Positions 33,924 to 45,461 of a DNA stretch of 64,000 nucleotides are shown piece after piece. Made by a program: the position numbers and the translations under genes. The notes beneath the pieces were generated by a model that worked only from the letters and a program-made list of their open reading frames with translations, was not told where the DNA came from and made no database searches. Position 1 is the first letter of the stretch. Every line of letters starts with the position of its first letter. Origin of the DNA: an uncultured Opitutia bacterium. GTDB taxonomy: Bacteria > Verrucomicrobiota > Verrucomicrobiia > Opitutales > Opitutaceae. The DNA lies in contig CAIRTK010000010.1 of assembly GCA_903881475.1 (NCBI GenBank), forward strand, positions 1-64,000, written 5' to 3'.

Positions 33924-33954
33924 AAAGGGCGGGGTCCAACGACCCCGCCTTTTT
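33924..33954 (+). terminator. Rho-independent terminator
   Basis: A perfect 9-bp GC stem GGCGGGGTC / GACCCCGCC (33928-33936 and 33941-33949) with loop CAAC is followed by TTTTT at 33950-33954. It ends the YXWGXW transcript. On the minus strand the flank is less T-rich, so it may end the nuo operon less efficiently from the other side. Confidence 0.92.
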
Positions 33955-34002
33955 CATTTGCGAGGCTGGAACAGCCGACCGCCCGGACCCGATCGCGCCG
34001 GC

Positions 34003-35523
34003 TCAGCGCGCGGCGAGCCAGTCACCCAGCGGGCCTTGGTAAAAGCCGAGGAGGATGGTGCACGCCGCCAGCAGCCCGAGCATCACGAACAATGGCACCG
34101 TCACCGGGGTCAGCGCGGGCCGCGGGGATACGGCCTCGGCGTTCGCGGGCGGGGTCCACGTCTCGAAGAAGGCCGCCCGGATCCAGCTGAAATAATAATA
34201 GATCGAGATGACCATGCTGACGACCGCCACGGCCAGCAGCCCGTAGTGGCCGGACTCAAAGACCCCGATGAAGACGAAGAGCTTGCCCATGAAGCCCGCG
34301 AGCGGGGGGATGCCGGCGAGCGAACCGAGCCCGATCGCCAGCACGAGGGCGAGGAATGGACGCTCCCGCGCAAGCCCGGCATAATGGCTGATTTCCTGGT
34401 CGGCATCGTTCGGGCCGGCCACATGCGCCATCACGCCGAACACCGCGAACGAGGCGATCAGGTAGGCGAAAAGATAGAAATAAACCGCGCCGAAGGCCAT
34501 CGGCACCGTGGCCGCCGCGATCACGCCGAGCAGCAGGAATCCGGCGTGGGAGACGCCCGACAGGCCGATGAGGCGCTTCACGTTATGCTGCGTGAGCGCG
34601 GCCAAATTGCCGAACAGCAGCGTGGCCGCCGCCATGAGCGTCAGGATCGGCAGCGTCAGCCAGGCGTACGCGGAAAAGGTCCGGACCAAAGTCAGCAGGA
34701 TGACAAACCCCGCGGCCTTCGATCCAACGGCGAGGAACGCCGTCACGGGCGTCGGCGCCCCCTGGTAGACATCTGGCACCCAGATCTGGAAGGGAAACGC
34801 GCCGATCTTGAAGGCCACGCCGGAGAGGACGAGGACAATGCCGACCCCGGCGAGAAAGTTGTGCGGATTCGCGGCGAGGAACCCGGCCAGCTCGTCAAAG
34901 TTCATCGGCGAGCCGGTGTGCCCGGGCCGCATGAGGTTGCCGGCGGCCCCATAGAGCAGCACGATGCCGAAGAGCAGGATCGAGGAGCTGAGCGCGCCCA
35001 GGATGAGGTATTTCAGGCCGGCCTCCAGCGACAGCGGGCTCGTGCGGAAATAGCTCACCAGGATGTAAAACCCGATGGTCACGGTCTCAAGGGCCACGAA
35101 GAGCATCACGAAATGGTTGCTCTGGGCCAGGAGCATCAGCGCGGCCGTGACGACCAGCACGATGTGGTAGAACTCGGTGTGCGGCATCCGTTGCTTGGCG
35201 AGACTCACGGTGCCGAGCAGGCAGACCAGCACGGCCGTCACCAGGAAGAACACCCGCATCACCTGGCTGTCGTGCGACTGGTGCAGCAGGCCGTTGAACG
35301 TGTCGCCCTCCAGCAGAAAGCCCGGGCGCAAGCTGATGATCTGGCTCGGAATGATGGCCAGCACCCCGAACAGGGCGACGCCGGGCAGATACGAATGGTA
35401 TTTCACCGGCAGGACGATCTCGAGCGCCAGCAGCACGAGCGCCACGCAGCCCAGCAGCAGCTCGGGGAAGATCGTGACCCAGTCGTTGTTCGCGGCGATT
35501 GCTTGAAGGGCGGTGGGATCCAT
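34003..35523 (-). CDS. nuoN: NADH-quinone oxidoreductase subunit N
   Basis: 506 residues, an antiporter-like membrane subunit with about 14 helices. It has LVTAALMLLAQSNHFVMLFVALE (helix 5 Glu region), a KIGAFPFQIWVPDVYQGAPTPVTAFLAVGSKAAGF block with the key Lys residues, and HNVKRLIGLSGVSHAGFLLLG. It is the last gene of the nuo operon, 15 bases after nuoM, and forms part of the proton-pumping arm of complex I. Confidence 0.95.
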   Translation of the reverse strand: MDPTALQAIAANNDWVTIFPELLLGCVALVLLALEIVLPVKYHSYLPGVALFGVLAIIPSQIISLRPGFLLEGDTFNGLLHQSHDSQVMRVFFLVTAVLVCLLGTVSLAKQRMPHTEFYHIVLVVTAALMLLAQSNHFVMLFVALETVTIGFYILVSYFRTSPLSLEAGLKYLILGALSSSILLFGIVLLYGAAGNLMRPGHTGSPMNFDELAGFLAANPHNFLAGVGIVLVLSGVAFKIGAFPFQIWVPDVYQGAPTPVTAFLAVGSKAAGFVILLTLVRTFSAYAWLTLPILTLMAAATLLFGNLAALTQHNVKRLIGLSGVSHAGFLLLGVIAAATVPMAFGAVYFYLFAYLIASFAVFGVMAHVAGPNDADQEISHYAGLARERPFLALVLAIGLGSLAGIPPLAGFMGKLFVFIGVFESGHYGLLAVAVVSMVISIYYYFSWIRAAFFETWTPPANAEAVSPRPALTPVTVPLFVMLGLLAACTILLGFYQGPLGDWLAAR

Positions 35524-35538
35524 TGCGGCGGAGAGACG

Positions 35539-37047
35539 TTAATTCGCGGCGGTGTACACCGCGGTCAGCGTGGCATTGAGCGGCGCGGAAAGGGACTGCG
35601 GCCAGAACCCGATGAAGAGCAGCGCGGCGAGCAGGATGAGCGCGGGAAATTTCTCGTTCCAGCTCAGATCCGACGGCGGGTGCGCCGCGGCGACGATGGC
35701 GAACGCCCCGGTCGGCGGCCCGAAGAAGACCCGTACGGCCGCCCGCAGGCCGTAAACGGCGGAGATGATCACGCCCGACACCGCCACGACAGTGAGGACG
35801 TGCGAAAACTTCCAGAGCGCGACGAAGATCGTGAGTTCGCCCCAGAAGTTGGCGAAGCCCGGCAGGCCGATGCTCGCAAACGTACCGGCGACAAAGAACG
35901 CCGCCAACACGGGGGTCCTTTGCGCCAGTCCGCCCATCTGCGTCAGGTCGAAGGTGTGCGTGCGGTGATGGATGCTCGTCGCCAGCAGGAACAGCAGCGC
36001 GACGGACAGGCCGTGCGCCACCATCAGCAGCACCACGCCGCCCGCACCCAGCACGGAGAAGCAGGCGACGCCGAGAAACGCATAGCCCATGTGCATGACC
36101 GAGCTGTAACCGATGACCTGCTTGAGGTCCCGCTGGGCCATCGTGATCAGGCCGACGACCAGCACGTTGCCCACGGCGGCCAGCAGGGCGAGCACCTGGG
36201 CCCAGTGGGCCACGCCCGCGGGCAGCAGCGGCAGGGCGATCTGGATGAGACCGTAGAGGCCGAATTTCTTGAGCACGCCCGCATGCAGCATCGCGGCGGA
36301 GCTCGGCGCGGCGCCGTAGCCGAGGGGCGCCCAGGTGTGAAAGGGCCAGAGCGAGACCAGGATGCCGAAGCCGAACATGAGCAGGCCGAAGATATTGTGC
36401 TGCACCGTCTCGGCGAGCGGCCGGGCGGCGATCACCTCGCGGAGCGCAATGAGGTCAAAGCTGTTCGCCCCGCTCTTCACGTAGAGCGCGATGAGTCCGA
36501 CCAGGGAAAGCATCGCGCCGAGCGTGAGGTAAATCGTGAGCTTCATCGCCGCATAGCTGCGGTCGCGGCCGCCCCAGATGCCGACCATGATGAACGTCGG
36601 GATCAGCGCGAGCTCGTGGAAGAAGTAGAAAAAGAAGACGTCCACGCTGGCGAACACCCCCATGAGGCCGCCCTGCATGACGAGCAGCAGCATGAGATAG
36701 AGCTTGAGCCGTTCGGCGCCGGACTGGATCGCGTAGAGCCCGGCCGCCAGGCCGACGAGGCCCGCCAGCACAAACAGCGGCAGCGAAATGCCGTTGAGCC
36801 CGAGCGCGAGGTGGATGCCCAGCCCGTCGAGCCCGGTCGAGTAGGAGGACAAAAAGGCGTAGCCGTGCGCCTGGACCTGCGCGCCGTAGCTCCACCAGAC
36901 GTACAACGCCAGCAGTGCCGGGAGGCCGAAACCGGCGTATGCGAGCCGCACCGACCAGCGCTTCGGCAGGCCGAGCGCAATGGCCAGCGCCAGCGCGAGC
37001 GGGGCCGCAATGGCCAGAAGGAGGGGATCGAGGGTCAGGTTGCTCAT
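35539..37047 (-). CDS. nuoM: NADH-quinone oxidoreductase subunit M
   Basis: 502 residues from MSNLTLDPLLLAIAAPL (ATG 37047). The antiporter-like core motifs are HELALIPTFIMVGIWGG (Glu of helix 5), LWPFHTWAPLGYGAAPSSAAMLHAGVLKKFGLYGL and QVIGYSSVMHMGYAFLG. It lies 7 bases after nuoL, in usual order. It is a proton-translocating subunit. Confidence 0.95.
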   Translation of the reverse strand: MSNLTLDPLLLAIAAPLALALAIALGLPKRWSVRLAYAGFGLPALLALYVWWSYGAQVQAHGYAFLSSYSTGLDGLGIHLALGLNGISLPLFVLAGLVGLAAGLYAIQSGAERLKLYLMLLLVMQGGLMGVFASVDVFFFYFFHELALIPTFIMVGIWGGRDRSYAAMKLTIYLTLGAMLSLVGLIALYVKSGANSFDLIALREVIAARPLAETVQHNIFGLLMFGFGILVSLWPFHTWAPLGYGAAPSSAAMLHAGVLKKFGLYGLIQIALPLLPAGVAHWAQVLALLAAVGNVLVVGLITMAQRDLKQVIGYSSVMHMGYAFLGVACFSVLGAGGVVLLMVAHGLSVALLFLLATSIHHRTHTFDLTQMGGLAQRTPVLAAFFVAGTFASIGLPGFANFWGELTIFVALWKFSHVLTVVAVSGVIISAVYGLRAAVRVFFGPPTGAFAIVAAAHPPSDLSWNEKFPALILLAALLFIGFWPQSLSAPLNATLTAVYTAAN

Positions 37048-37054
37048 CGCAAGA

Positions 37055-38953
<1,899 letters not shown>

Positions 38954-39067
38954 GGCGAGGGCGTCAGGGCTGGGGCGCAGGCAGACTCGCGACCCCGGCT
39001 GCCAACGGGCGACCGGCGCGTAGGAACCGGCGTGACGAGGCTGGGCGATGGCGGGCGATGGCAGTCA

Positions 39068-39376
39068 TCAGTTTTTCAGCGCGTTAAGCTCGTCCACCTG
39101 GATGGTATGGCGCTTGCGGAAGAGCGCGACGATGATGGCGAGACCGACCGCCACCTCGGCGGCGGCGACCGTGAAGATGAAGAACACGAAGACGTTCCCG
39201 TCGAGCGTGTGGTTGTACCGCGAGAAGGCGACCAGCCCGAGGGTCGAGGCGACGAGCATCAGCTCGAGGCTCATGAAAATCACGAGCGTGTTCTTGCGCA
39301 GGAGCACGCCAAAGAAGCCGATGGCGAAGAGCACCACGCTGAGGATGATGTACTCGTTGAGGGTCGCAGTGATCAT
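39068..39376 (-). CDS. nuoK: NADH-quinone oxidoreductase subunit K
   Basis: 102 residues, the normal length. It has three membrane helices, with the conserved buried Glu in [18 protein letters not shown] and a second in [17 protein letters not shown]. Its start overlaps the nuoJ stop by four bases (ATGA), indicating translational coupling. Confidence 0.96.
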   Translation of the reverse strand: MITATLNEYIILSVVLFAIGFFGVLLRKNTLVIFMSLELMLVASTLGLVAFSRYNHTLDGNVFVFFIFTVAAAEVAVGLAIIVALFRKRHTIQVDELNALKN

Positions 39377-39888
39377 TTCGCATCCTCCGGGCCGTCGATT
39401 TTTCTGCTCAGCACGATCACCCCGAGCATCGCGATCAGCAGCAGGAAGCCCATCACCTGCACGGGCAGCAGATAGGTGGTGAAGAGCTGGTAGGCATAGG
39501 GCTTGAGCGCGGCGCCGACGCCGCCGGCGGCGTTCGGGTTCGGGGCATCGAGCTGGCCGCGGGTCACAAACGTGCCGAGGCCGGTCAGCAGCAGGCCCAG
39601 TGCAACCAGGCTGGTGAAGGTCGAGAGCTTCTTGAAGCCCCAGTTCTGCCGGCCCTGGGTGTCGAGCAGCATGATGATGAAGAGGAACAGCGCGACAACG
39701 GCGCCCGCGTAAACCAGCAGGAGCAGGAAGGCCAGGAGGTAGGCGTCCAACTGGACGAACAGCCCGGCCACGCCGACCAGGCAGAGCAGGAAGCTCATCG
39801 CGGCATTGACGGCGTTCTTGTTCGCGACGACGCCGACGGCGCTGGCGATCGTGAGCAGGGCAAAGAGATGAAACAGGGCTGGGGCCAT
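39373..39888 (-). CDS. nuoJ: NADH-quinone oxidoreductase subunit J
   Basis: 171 residues with five hydrophobic segments. It has the conserved [22 protein letters not shown] pi-bulge helix, which moves during coupling. The order nuoH-I-J-K is standard. It overlaps nuoK and lies 18 bases after nuoI. Confidence 0.95.
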   Translation of the reverse strand: MAPALFHLFALLTIASAVGVVANKNAVNAAMSFLLCLVGVAGLFVQLDAYLLAFLLLLVYAGAVVALFLFIIMLLDTQGRQNWGFKKLSTFTSLVALGLLLTGLGTFVTRGQLDAPNPNAAGGVGAALKPYAYQLFTTYLLPVQVMGFLLLIAMLGVIVLSRKIDGPEDAK

Positions 39889-39906
39889 GGTCAGGGGTGG
39901 CGGGGA

Positions 39907-40446
39907 TCAGTGCGCGTTGCCGTGCTCGGCGGCGACTTTCTTCTTGTCCCATTTGAAATGCGCGTCCGGCAGCGTGCCGCCGAGCTCGTAGAGGCGGTCC
40001 TTGTGGTTGACCATCTCCTCGCGCGTATAGCCGGTCATCGAGTATTGGTTCTGGAGGAAGATCGCCTCCTCCGGGCAGACCTCCTGGCACAGGCCGCAGT
40101 AGATGCAGCGGAGCATGTCGATGTCGAAGGCCTGCGGGCCCTTCTCGACGTGCTCGCGGCCGCTCCCCTCGGGCACCTCGCCGGGCGTGATGCGGATGGC
40201 CTTGGGCGGGCAGACAAACTCGCAGAGCTGGCAGGAAACGCACTTCTCCCGGCCGTGCGGGTCGCGCACGAGCGTGGGCACGCCGCGGTAGCCCGGCGGA
40301 ATCGCGGGACGCTGCTCGGGGTACTCCATCGTCTCCGCCGGCTTGAGCAGCCGCTTGAAGGTGGTCTTCAGGCCGCTGAGGATCTGCGGCACGTAGGTGC
40401 GCTCCGCCAGCGAGAGGGTTTTGCGTTCGAGGGGGATGACGGCCAT
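39907..40446 (-). CDS. nuoI: NADH-quinone oxidoreductase subunit I
   Basis: 179 residues with two ferredoxin motifs, [16 protein letters not shown] and [16 protein letters not shown], ligating clusters N6a and N6b that pass electrons to NuoB. The N-terminal amphipathic segment [25 protein letters not shown] anchors it to the membrane arm. It is 12 bases from nuoH. Confidence 0.97.
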   Translation of the reverse strand: MAVIPLERKTLSLAERTYVPQILSGLKTTFKRLLKPAETMEYPEQRPAIPPGYRGVPTLVRDPHGREKCVSCQLCEFVCPPKAIRITPGEVPEGSGREHVEKGPQAFDIDMLRCIYCGLCQEVCPEEAIFLQNQYSMTGYTREEMVNHKDRLYELGGTLPDAHFKWDKKKVAAEHGNAH

Positions 40447-40458
40447 GGCGCGGGAGGA

Positions 40459-41631
40459 TTAGGCGGATTTCTGGATGAGCGCGATGGCGAGCGCGTAAAA
40501 GATCAGGTTCGCGATCGCGAGCGGCAGCAGCTTCTGCCAGCCGAGCTTCATCACCTGGTCGTAGCGGAAACGCGGCACCGTCCAGCGGACCCACATGAAG
40601 ATGAAGATCAGCGCCACGACCTTGCCGAGGAAAATGCCGAGGGAGAGCACGCCGACGAACAGCGGGTGGAGCGTCCAGGCCGCATGCGTGGCATGGTGCA
40701 GCCAGCCCACGAGGTCGGCGAGCGGCAGCCAGGGGAGCGGGTTCCAGCCGCCGAAGAAGAGCAGCGTGAAGACGCCCGAGCCCACGATCATGTGCGAGTA
40801 CTCCGCCACGAAGAAGAGCGACCACTTGAACGCGCCGTACTCCGTGTGGAACCCGCCGACGAGGTCGGCCTCGGACTCCGGCATGTCGAACGGCTGGCGG
40901 TTCGTCTCCGCGAACAGCGAGACCAAGAAGATGAAGGCCGACAGCGGCATCAGGAAGACAAACCAGGTGCCGCCCCAGAAGCCCGGGAGGCTCTGGAACT
41001 CCACCACCTTCGCCAGGCTCATCGTCCCCGGCGTGCCGGGGGCGTTGATCCAGAGGAAGACCGGGATCACGGAGAGCGTCATCGAGAGCTCGTAGGAAAT
41101 GAGCTGCGCCGAGGCCCGCACGCCGCCGAGGAAGGGATACTTGGAATTGGAGGCCCAGCCCGCGAGGATCAGCGAGTACACGCCGAGCGAGGACACCGCG
41201 AAGACCGCGAGGAGACCGACATCCACGTTGGCGAGCACGAGCGGGATGGCCTCGCCCGCGCTGTTAAAGTAGGCGCCGAACGGCACCACGGTGACGGTCG
41301 TGAGCGCCGGCATCATCGCGATCGCCGGGGCGAGCGCAAAGTAGAGCTTGTTCACGTGGCCGGGCACCGGCTCCTCCTTAAAGAGGAACTTGGCGCCGTC
41401 CGCCATGAGGTGGAACACGCCGAGCCGCTGCAGAAACGTGCCGACAAACGGAATCCAGGCGAACCACGGCACGATGGCGCGGTTCGGGCCGGGCCGGCCC
41501 TGCATCCAGGCGGAAACCTTGCGTTCCGCCATCGAGCACGCGCCCGCCAGCGGAAAGATGACCATGATCACCGCCAGGCCCTTGATGAGGCCCTGGACGA
41601 CAGGATGGAGACTGGACCAGAAATCGATCAT
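40459..41631 (-). CDS. nuoH: NADH-quinone oxidoreductase subunit H
   Basis: 390 residues. It has the quinone-channel signature [17 protein letters not shown] in loop 1, [17 protein letters not shown] and [44 protein letters not shown], all typical. It links the redox arm to the proton pumps. It lies 8 bases after nuoG. Confidence 0.96.
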   Translation of the reverse strand: MIDFWSSLHPVVQGLIKGLAVIMVIFPLAGACSMAERKVSAWMQGRPGPNRAIVPWFAWIPFVGTFLQRLGVFHLMADGAKFLFKEEPVPGHVNKLYFALAPAIAMMPALTTVTVVPFGAYFNSAGEAIPLVLANVDVGLLAVFAVSSLGVYSLILAGWASNSKYPFLGGVRASAQLISYELSMTLSVIPVFLWINAPGTPGTMSLAKVVEFQSLPGFWGGTWFVFLMPLSAFIFLVSLFAETNRQPFDMPESEADLVGGFHTEYGAFKWSLFFVAEYSHMIVGSGVFTLLFFGGWNPLPWLPLADLVGWLHHATHAAWTLHPLFVGVLSLGIFLGKVVALIFIFMWVRWTVPRFRYDQVMKLGWQKLLPLAIANLIFYALAIALIQKSA

Positions 41632-41639
41632 CGGAGGGG

Positions 41640-43343
41640 TCAGGCGGTCGCGGGGGCCGGCCGGGCCGCGGGTTTGTAGTGCAACGTTTCGCCCTCGGCA
41701 AACGGCAGCGCCGCGTACGGGGTGGCGTCGAGGAGCAGCCCGGTGTCGGGCAGGTTCGCAAAGGTCATCGTGCCAAGCGCGGGGACTTCGGCGGCGATCA
41801 GCTTCCAGAGCGGGCCGACCTCGGACGCTGCAATCGCGGTCCCCGCGGCGGTGACGAGCTTCGCCAGCACCACGAGGTCATCCGTCGCGCCCGCGGGCCC
41901 GGGGACGGCCTTCAGGAATTTTTGGATCCGGAACTGCTGGTTGATGAACGTGCCGCTCTTTTCGAAGACGGTCAGCGTGGGCACGATGATCTTGGCGGCG
42001 GCGCTCGTGGGATTGGCGTGCGTGCCGAGATAAACCACGGAAACCTTCGTGAGCTGCGCGGCGGTCAGACCGGCGGCGGCGAGGTCCTCGCCGAGCGAGA
42101 CCACGGTCGTCACCGTGCCGGCGTCGATCGCGGCGCCAAGTTCCGCGAGCCTCGGCGCAGGCAGCGCGGCGATGAGGCCGGTGACGAGGGCGCCGCGGAC
42201 ATTGGGGTTGCGGTCGGCGGAGATGAGCAGCTTGTCGCCCTGCCCCACCCGGCTGACGAGCGACACGGGGGCGTTGAGCGCGGCGGCCAGTTTTCGGGTG
42301 AGGAACTGTTCCTCGACCGTGCTCCGGCCGGAGCCGACGATCGCGACGCGGCCGGCCTTGCAGAGCTCGGCGGCGGAGTGGATCGCCATGTCGAGGGCGC
42401 TGTCCGCGCCGTTGACCTTGATCGCGGTCAGGCGCGTGTCCGCCTTCACCTGCTTGTACAGCACGCGGCCGCTGTCGGCCATCCAGGTGTCGTTCACGGC
42501 GTCGTTGCGGCGCGGCGTGATGCGGTAGATGACGCCCTCGCGGGACCAGACGACGGTGTTGGCGCCGGTGCTGGACTCCGGGTCGATCGAGTCCGTCTGC
42601 TTGAGGAACCAGACGCGCATCTTGAAGCGGAAATCCGTACTGGTGAGCGCGCCGACGGGGCAGATGTCGACCGTGTTGAGCGAGTAGTTGTTCTCGAGCT
42701 GCCTGCCCGGGTAGCACGTGAGCGTCGAGTAGCTGCCGCGGTCGATGAAGCCGAGGACGTCGTCCTTCGCGACCTCCTTGGAGAAGCGGATGCAGCGCGA
42801 GCAGAGGATGCAGCGCTCGTCGTCGAGCGTGACGCGCGGCCCGAGCTGGGTCCGCTTCGGCTTCACGTTCTTCTGCTCGACGAAGCGCGAGTAGCCGCGG
42901 CCATAGCCGGTGGACTGCTCCTGCAGCTTGCACTCGCCGGCCTGGTCGCAGATCGGGCAGTCGAGCGGGTGGTTGATGAGGAGAAATTCCATCACGCCCT
43001 CGCGGGCGTCCTTCACCATCGGCGACGTGGTGCGGACGTGCAGGCCGGGGGAGACATTCGTGCCGCAGCCGATCTGGGGGCGCGGGATCCAGTTGATCTT
43101 CTGCTTGCCGGTGGCCGGGTCCATGACCGGCGCCTTCGTGGCGGGATCGACGGCGGGCAGCCCCATTTCGATCAGGCACATCCGGCAGTTGCCCACCACG
43201 GTCAGCTTCGGGTGGTAGCAGTAGTGCGGCACGTCGACGTTCACGAGGCGCGCGGCCTCGATCACATTCGTGCCCTTGGGCACGGCGATCTCCTTGCCGT
43301 CAATGTTGACGGTGACGAGGTCGGGTTTGGTCGGAGCGATCAT
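41640..43343 (-). CDS. nuoG: NADH-quinone oxidoreductase subunit G (short form)
   Basis: 567 residues, shorter than E. coli NuoG (about 900). The N terminus carries the 2Fe-2S site (VPHYCYHPKL...GNCRMCLIE), the HxxxC site of a 4Fe-4S cluster (HPLDCPICDQAGECKLQ) and CILCSRCIRFSKEV / DICPVGALTS for the next clusters. The C-terminal molybdopterin-oxidoreductase-like part is truncated to a degenerate Rossmann-like region. A 115-base gap before it (toward nuoF) contains a short repeat half (GAAGAGGCGACGGCGCGAAGG). Confidence 0.94.
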   Translation of the reverse strand: MIAPTKPDLVTVNIDGKEIAVPKGTNVIEAARLVNVDVPHYCYHPKLTVVGNCRMCLIEMGLPAVDPATKAPVMDPATGKQKINWIPRPQIGCGTNVSPGLHVRTTSPMVKDAREGVMEFLLINHPLDCPICDQAGECKLQEQSTGYGRGYSRFVEQKNVKPKRTQLGPRVTLDDERCILCSRCIRFSKEVAKDDVLGFIDRGSYSTLTCYPGRQLENNYSLNTVDICPVGALTSTDFRFKMRVWFLKQTDSIDPESSTGANTVVWSREGVIYRITPRRNDAVNDTWMADSGRVLYKQVKADTRLTAIKVNGADSALDMAIHSAAELCKAGRVAIVGSGRSTVEEQFLTRKLAAALNAPVSLVSRVGQGDKLLISADRNPNVRGALVTGLIAALPAPRLAELGAAIDAGTVTTVVSLGEDLAAAGLTAAQLTKVSVVYLGTHANPTSAAAKIIVPTLTVFEKSGTFINQQFRIQKFLKAVPGPAGATDDLVVLAKLVTAAGTAIAASEVGPLWKLIAAEVPALGTMTFANLPDTGLLLDATPYAALPFAEGETLHYKPAARPAPATA

Positions 43344-43458
43344 TGCGGCGGAGAATTTGATTGAATCGCGAAGAGGCGACGGCGCGAAGGTCGGAGAAAA
43401 GGGTGCGAGAGTGGCTGGATTCTTGGCGATTGAACTTAGCGGCTTGGCAACTTGGCGA

Positions 43459-44820
43459 TTAAATGAGCGCGGCTGCGCCGGCGGGCTTCGCGGTCTTCTT
43501 GGTCTCGGGATACTGCTTAAACTCGTCGCCGAACTTCGCGATGAAGCTCTGGGTCGGCCACGAGCAGGCCTCGCCGAAGGCGCAGATCGTGCGGCCGGGG
43601 ATCTGGTCGGCCACGCTCTTCAGCAGCGCGGCGTCCTCGTGGCGCGCCTCGCCGTGCACCATGCGGGTGGTGATCTTCTTCATCCAGAGCGAGCCCTCGC
43701 GGCAGGGCGTGCACTGCCCGCAGCTCTCGTGGGAGTAGAACGCGTTGATGTTGGCCAGCGCCTCGACCATGTTGACGGAGTCGTCCATCACGATCACGCC
43801 GCCGGAGCCGCCCATCGTGCCGATCATGCCGAGCGAATCAAAGTCCATCGGGACGTCCTCGACGCCCCAGTCGTAGTCCACCATCTCCGCGCCGACCTTG
43901 CGCTTGCCCTTGAAGCGTTCGCCGAACCGCAGGATCTTCGCCGAGGAGCCGCCCGGGATTACGGCCTTGAGCTTGCGCCCCGGCAGCGGGCCGCCGCAGA
44001 CCTCGTTGAGCAGCTGGCCCAGCGTGATCGTCCCGGCCGGAAATTCATAGTAACCCGGCCGCTGCACATGGCCGGAGACGCAGAAGACGCGCGTGCCGGT
44101 GTTGCCGGGCGTGCCGATCTTGGCGAAGGCCTCGCCGCCATGCTGCGCAATGTACTTCACATGGCAGAGCGTCTCGACGTTGTTCACGATCGTCGGGCAC
44201 TGGTAGAGACCGAGGACGGCGGGAAAATAGGGCGGCTTGATGCGCGGGTTGGCGCGCTTGCCCTCGAGCGACTCGATCAAACCGGTCTCCTCGCCGCAGA
44301 TGTAGGCGCCCGCGCCGCGGTGGACGTAGATCTCGCAGCTGTAGGTCGTGCCGAGGATGTTCGGGCCGACGAGGTTCGCCGCGCGGGCCTCGGCAATGGC
44401 CTTCTCCAGGATCTTCGCGCCGTGCGGAAACTCGCCGCGAATGTAGATATATGCCTGCTTCACGTTGTTCGCGAAGCACGAGATCATCGTGCCCTCGATC
44501 AGTTGGTGCGGGTCCTGGTGGATGATGTAGCGGTCCTTGAACGTGCCCGGCTCGGACTCGTCGGCATTGACGATGAGATAGATCGGCTTGCCGCTCTTGC
44601 GGTCCACCAGGCCCCACTTCACGCCGCAGGGAAAACCCGCGCCGCCGCGGCCGCGCAGGCCAGACTTCTTGACCTCATCGATGAGTTCCTCGGGTTTGCG
44701 GGTGACCGCCTTCTTCAACACCTCGTAGCCGCCATGGCGCACATAGCAGGCGAGGTCGTTGGTGTACCCCGGCTCGTCAATGTGCTGGAAGATGATGCGG
44801 GTTTGGGCGGGGGCGGGCAT
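43459..44820 (-). CDS. nuoF: NADH-quinone oxidoreductase subunit F (NADH-binding)
   Basis: 453 residues. It has the NADH/FMN site GLRGRGGAGFPCGVKWG and GAGAYICGEETGLIESLEGKR, and the 4Fe-4S site ESCGQCTPCREGSLWM. FMN accepts hydride from NADH here and passes electrons to NuoE and NuoG clusters. It is separated from nuoE by 41 bases of GGATTGGCGATTTCGGATTG-type repeat text. Confidence 0.97.
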   Translation of the reverse strand: MPAPAQTRIIFQHIDEPGYTNDLACYVRHGGYEVLKKAVTRKPEELIDEVKKSGLRGRGGAGFPCGVKWGLVDRKSGKPIYLIVNADESEPGTFKDRYIIHQDPHQLIEGTMISCFANNVKQAYIYIRGEFPHGAKILEKAIAEARAANLVGPNILGTTYSCEIYVHRGAGAYICGEETGLIESLEGKRANPRIKPPYFPAVLGLYQCPTIVNNVETLCHVKYIAQHGGEAFAKIGTPGNTGTRVFCVSGHVQRPGYYEFPAGTITLGQLLNEVCGGPLPGRKLKAVIPGGSSAKILRFGERFKGKRKVGAEMVDYDWGVEDVPMDFDSLGMIGTMGGSGGVIVMDDSVNMVEALANINAFYSHESCGQCTPCREGSLWMKKITTRMVHGEARHEDAALLKSVADQIPGRTICAFGEACSWPTQSFIAKFGDEFKQYPETKKTAKPAGAAALI

Positions 44821-44861
44821 TGAAATTGCGGATTGGCGATTTCGGATTGCGGATTTTTCGA

Positions 44862-45350
44862 TCAGCGGCGCTGGGCAGCCTCGGCTTTGATCTGGTCGCT
44901 GAGCTGCTTCGCCTTGGCGGCGTCAACCTTCTCATGGAGGTCGTCGTCGATCAGGACCACGGGCGCGGTGCCGCAGCTCGCGAGGCATTCCACAAAGTCC
45001 ACCGTGACCTCGCCGTCCGGCGACACCTCGCCGAGGTGGGTGTTGAATTCCTGCTCAAACGCCGCGCAGGTCTTGTAGCCGCCCAGCAGCGCGCACGAGA
45101 GCGTGCGGCAGACCTTGATGTGGCGGCGGCCGATCGGCTTCCGGCGGAACATCGGGTAGAACGTGATGACCTCGTAAACGTTGATCGGCTGGAGCCCGAG
45201 CTTGGTGGCAATCCACGGGATCGCCTCGTCGGGAATATGTCCGATGTCCTCCTGGATCAGGTGCAGCAACGGTAGCGTGGCGCTCCGCTGCTCGGGGTAA
45301 TGCGTGATTACCTCGTCAATCCGGGAAAGGGTTTCAGGCTTGAGGTTCAT
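44862..45350 (-). CDS. nuoE: NADH-quinone oxidoreductase subunit E
   Basis: 162 residues of thioredoxin-like 2Fe-2S type. The cluster ligands are in VCRTLSCALLGGYKTC (C-x4-C here read as C...C with the usual 4-5 spacing) and VECLASCGTAPVVLIDDDLHE. It starts MNLKPETLSRIDEVITHYPEQRSATLPLLHLIQEDIG, typical of the helical N terminus. A 111-base gap to nuoD holds a repeat half-copy. Confidence 0.95.
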   Translation of the reverse strand: MNLKPETLSRIDEVITHYPEQRSATLPLLHLIQEDIGHIPDEAIPWIATKLGLQPINVYEVITFYPMFRRKPIGRRHIKVCRTLSCALLGGYKTCAAFEQEFNTHLGEVSPDGEVTVDFVECLASCGTAPVVLIDDDLHEKVDAAKAKQLSDQIKAEAAQRR

Positions 45351-45461
45351 CAGGCGGAAGAGGCCGCGGGTTTTTGCCCGCGAAACACGCGGGCCGGCAC
45401 GAACGGGACGGGACGGGAAATTTCAGGATTCGTGGGCATTCGCGTGATTCGCGGGCGGATT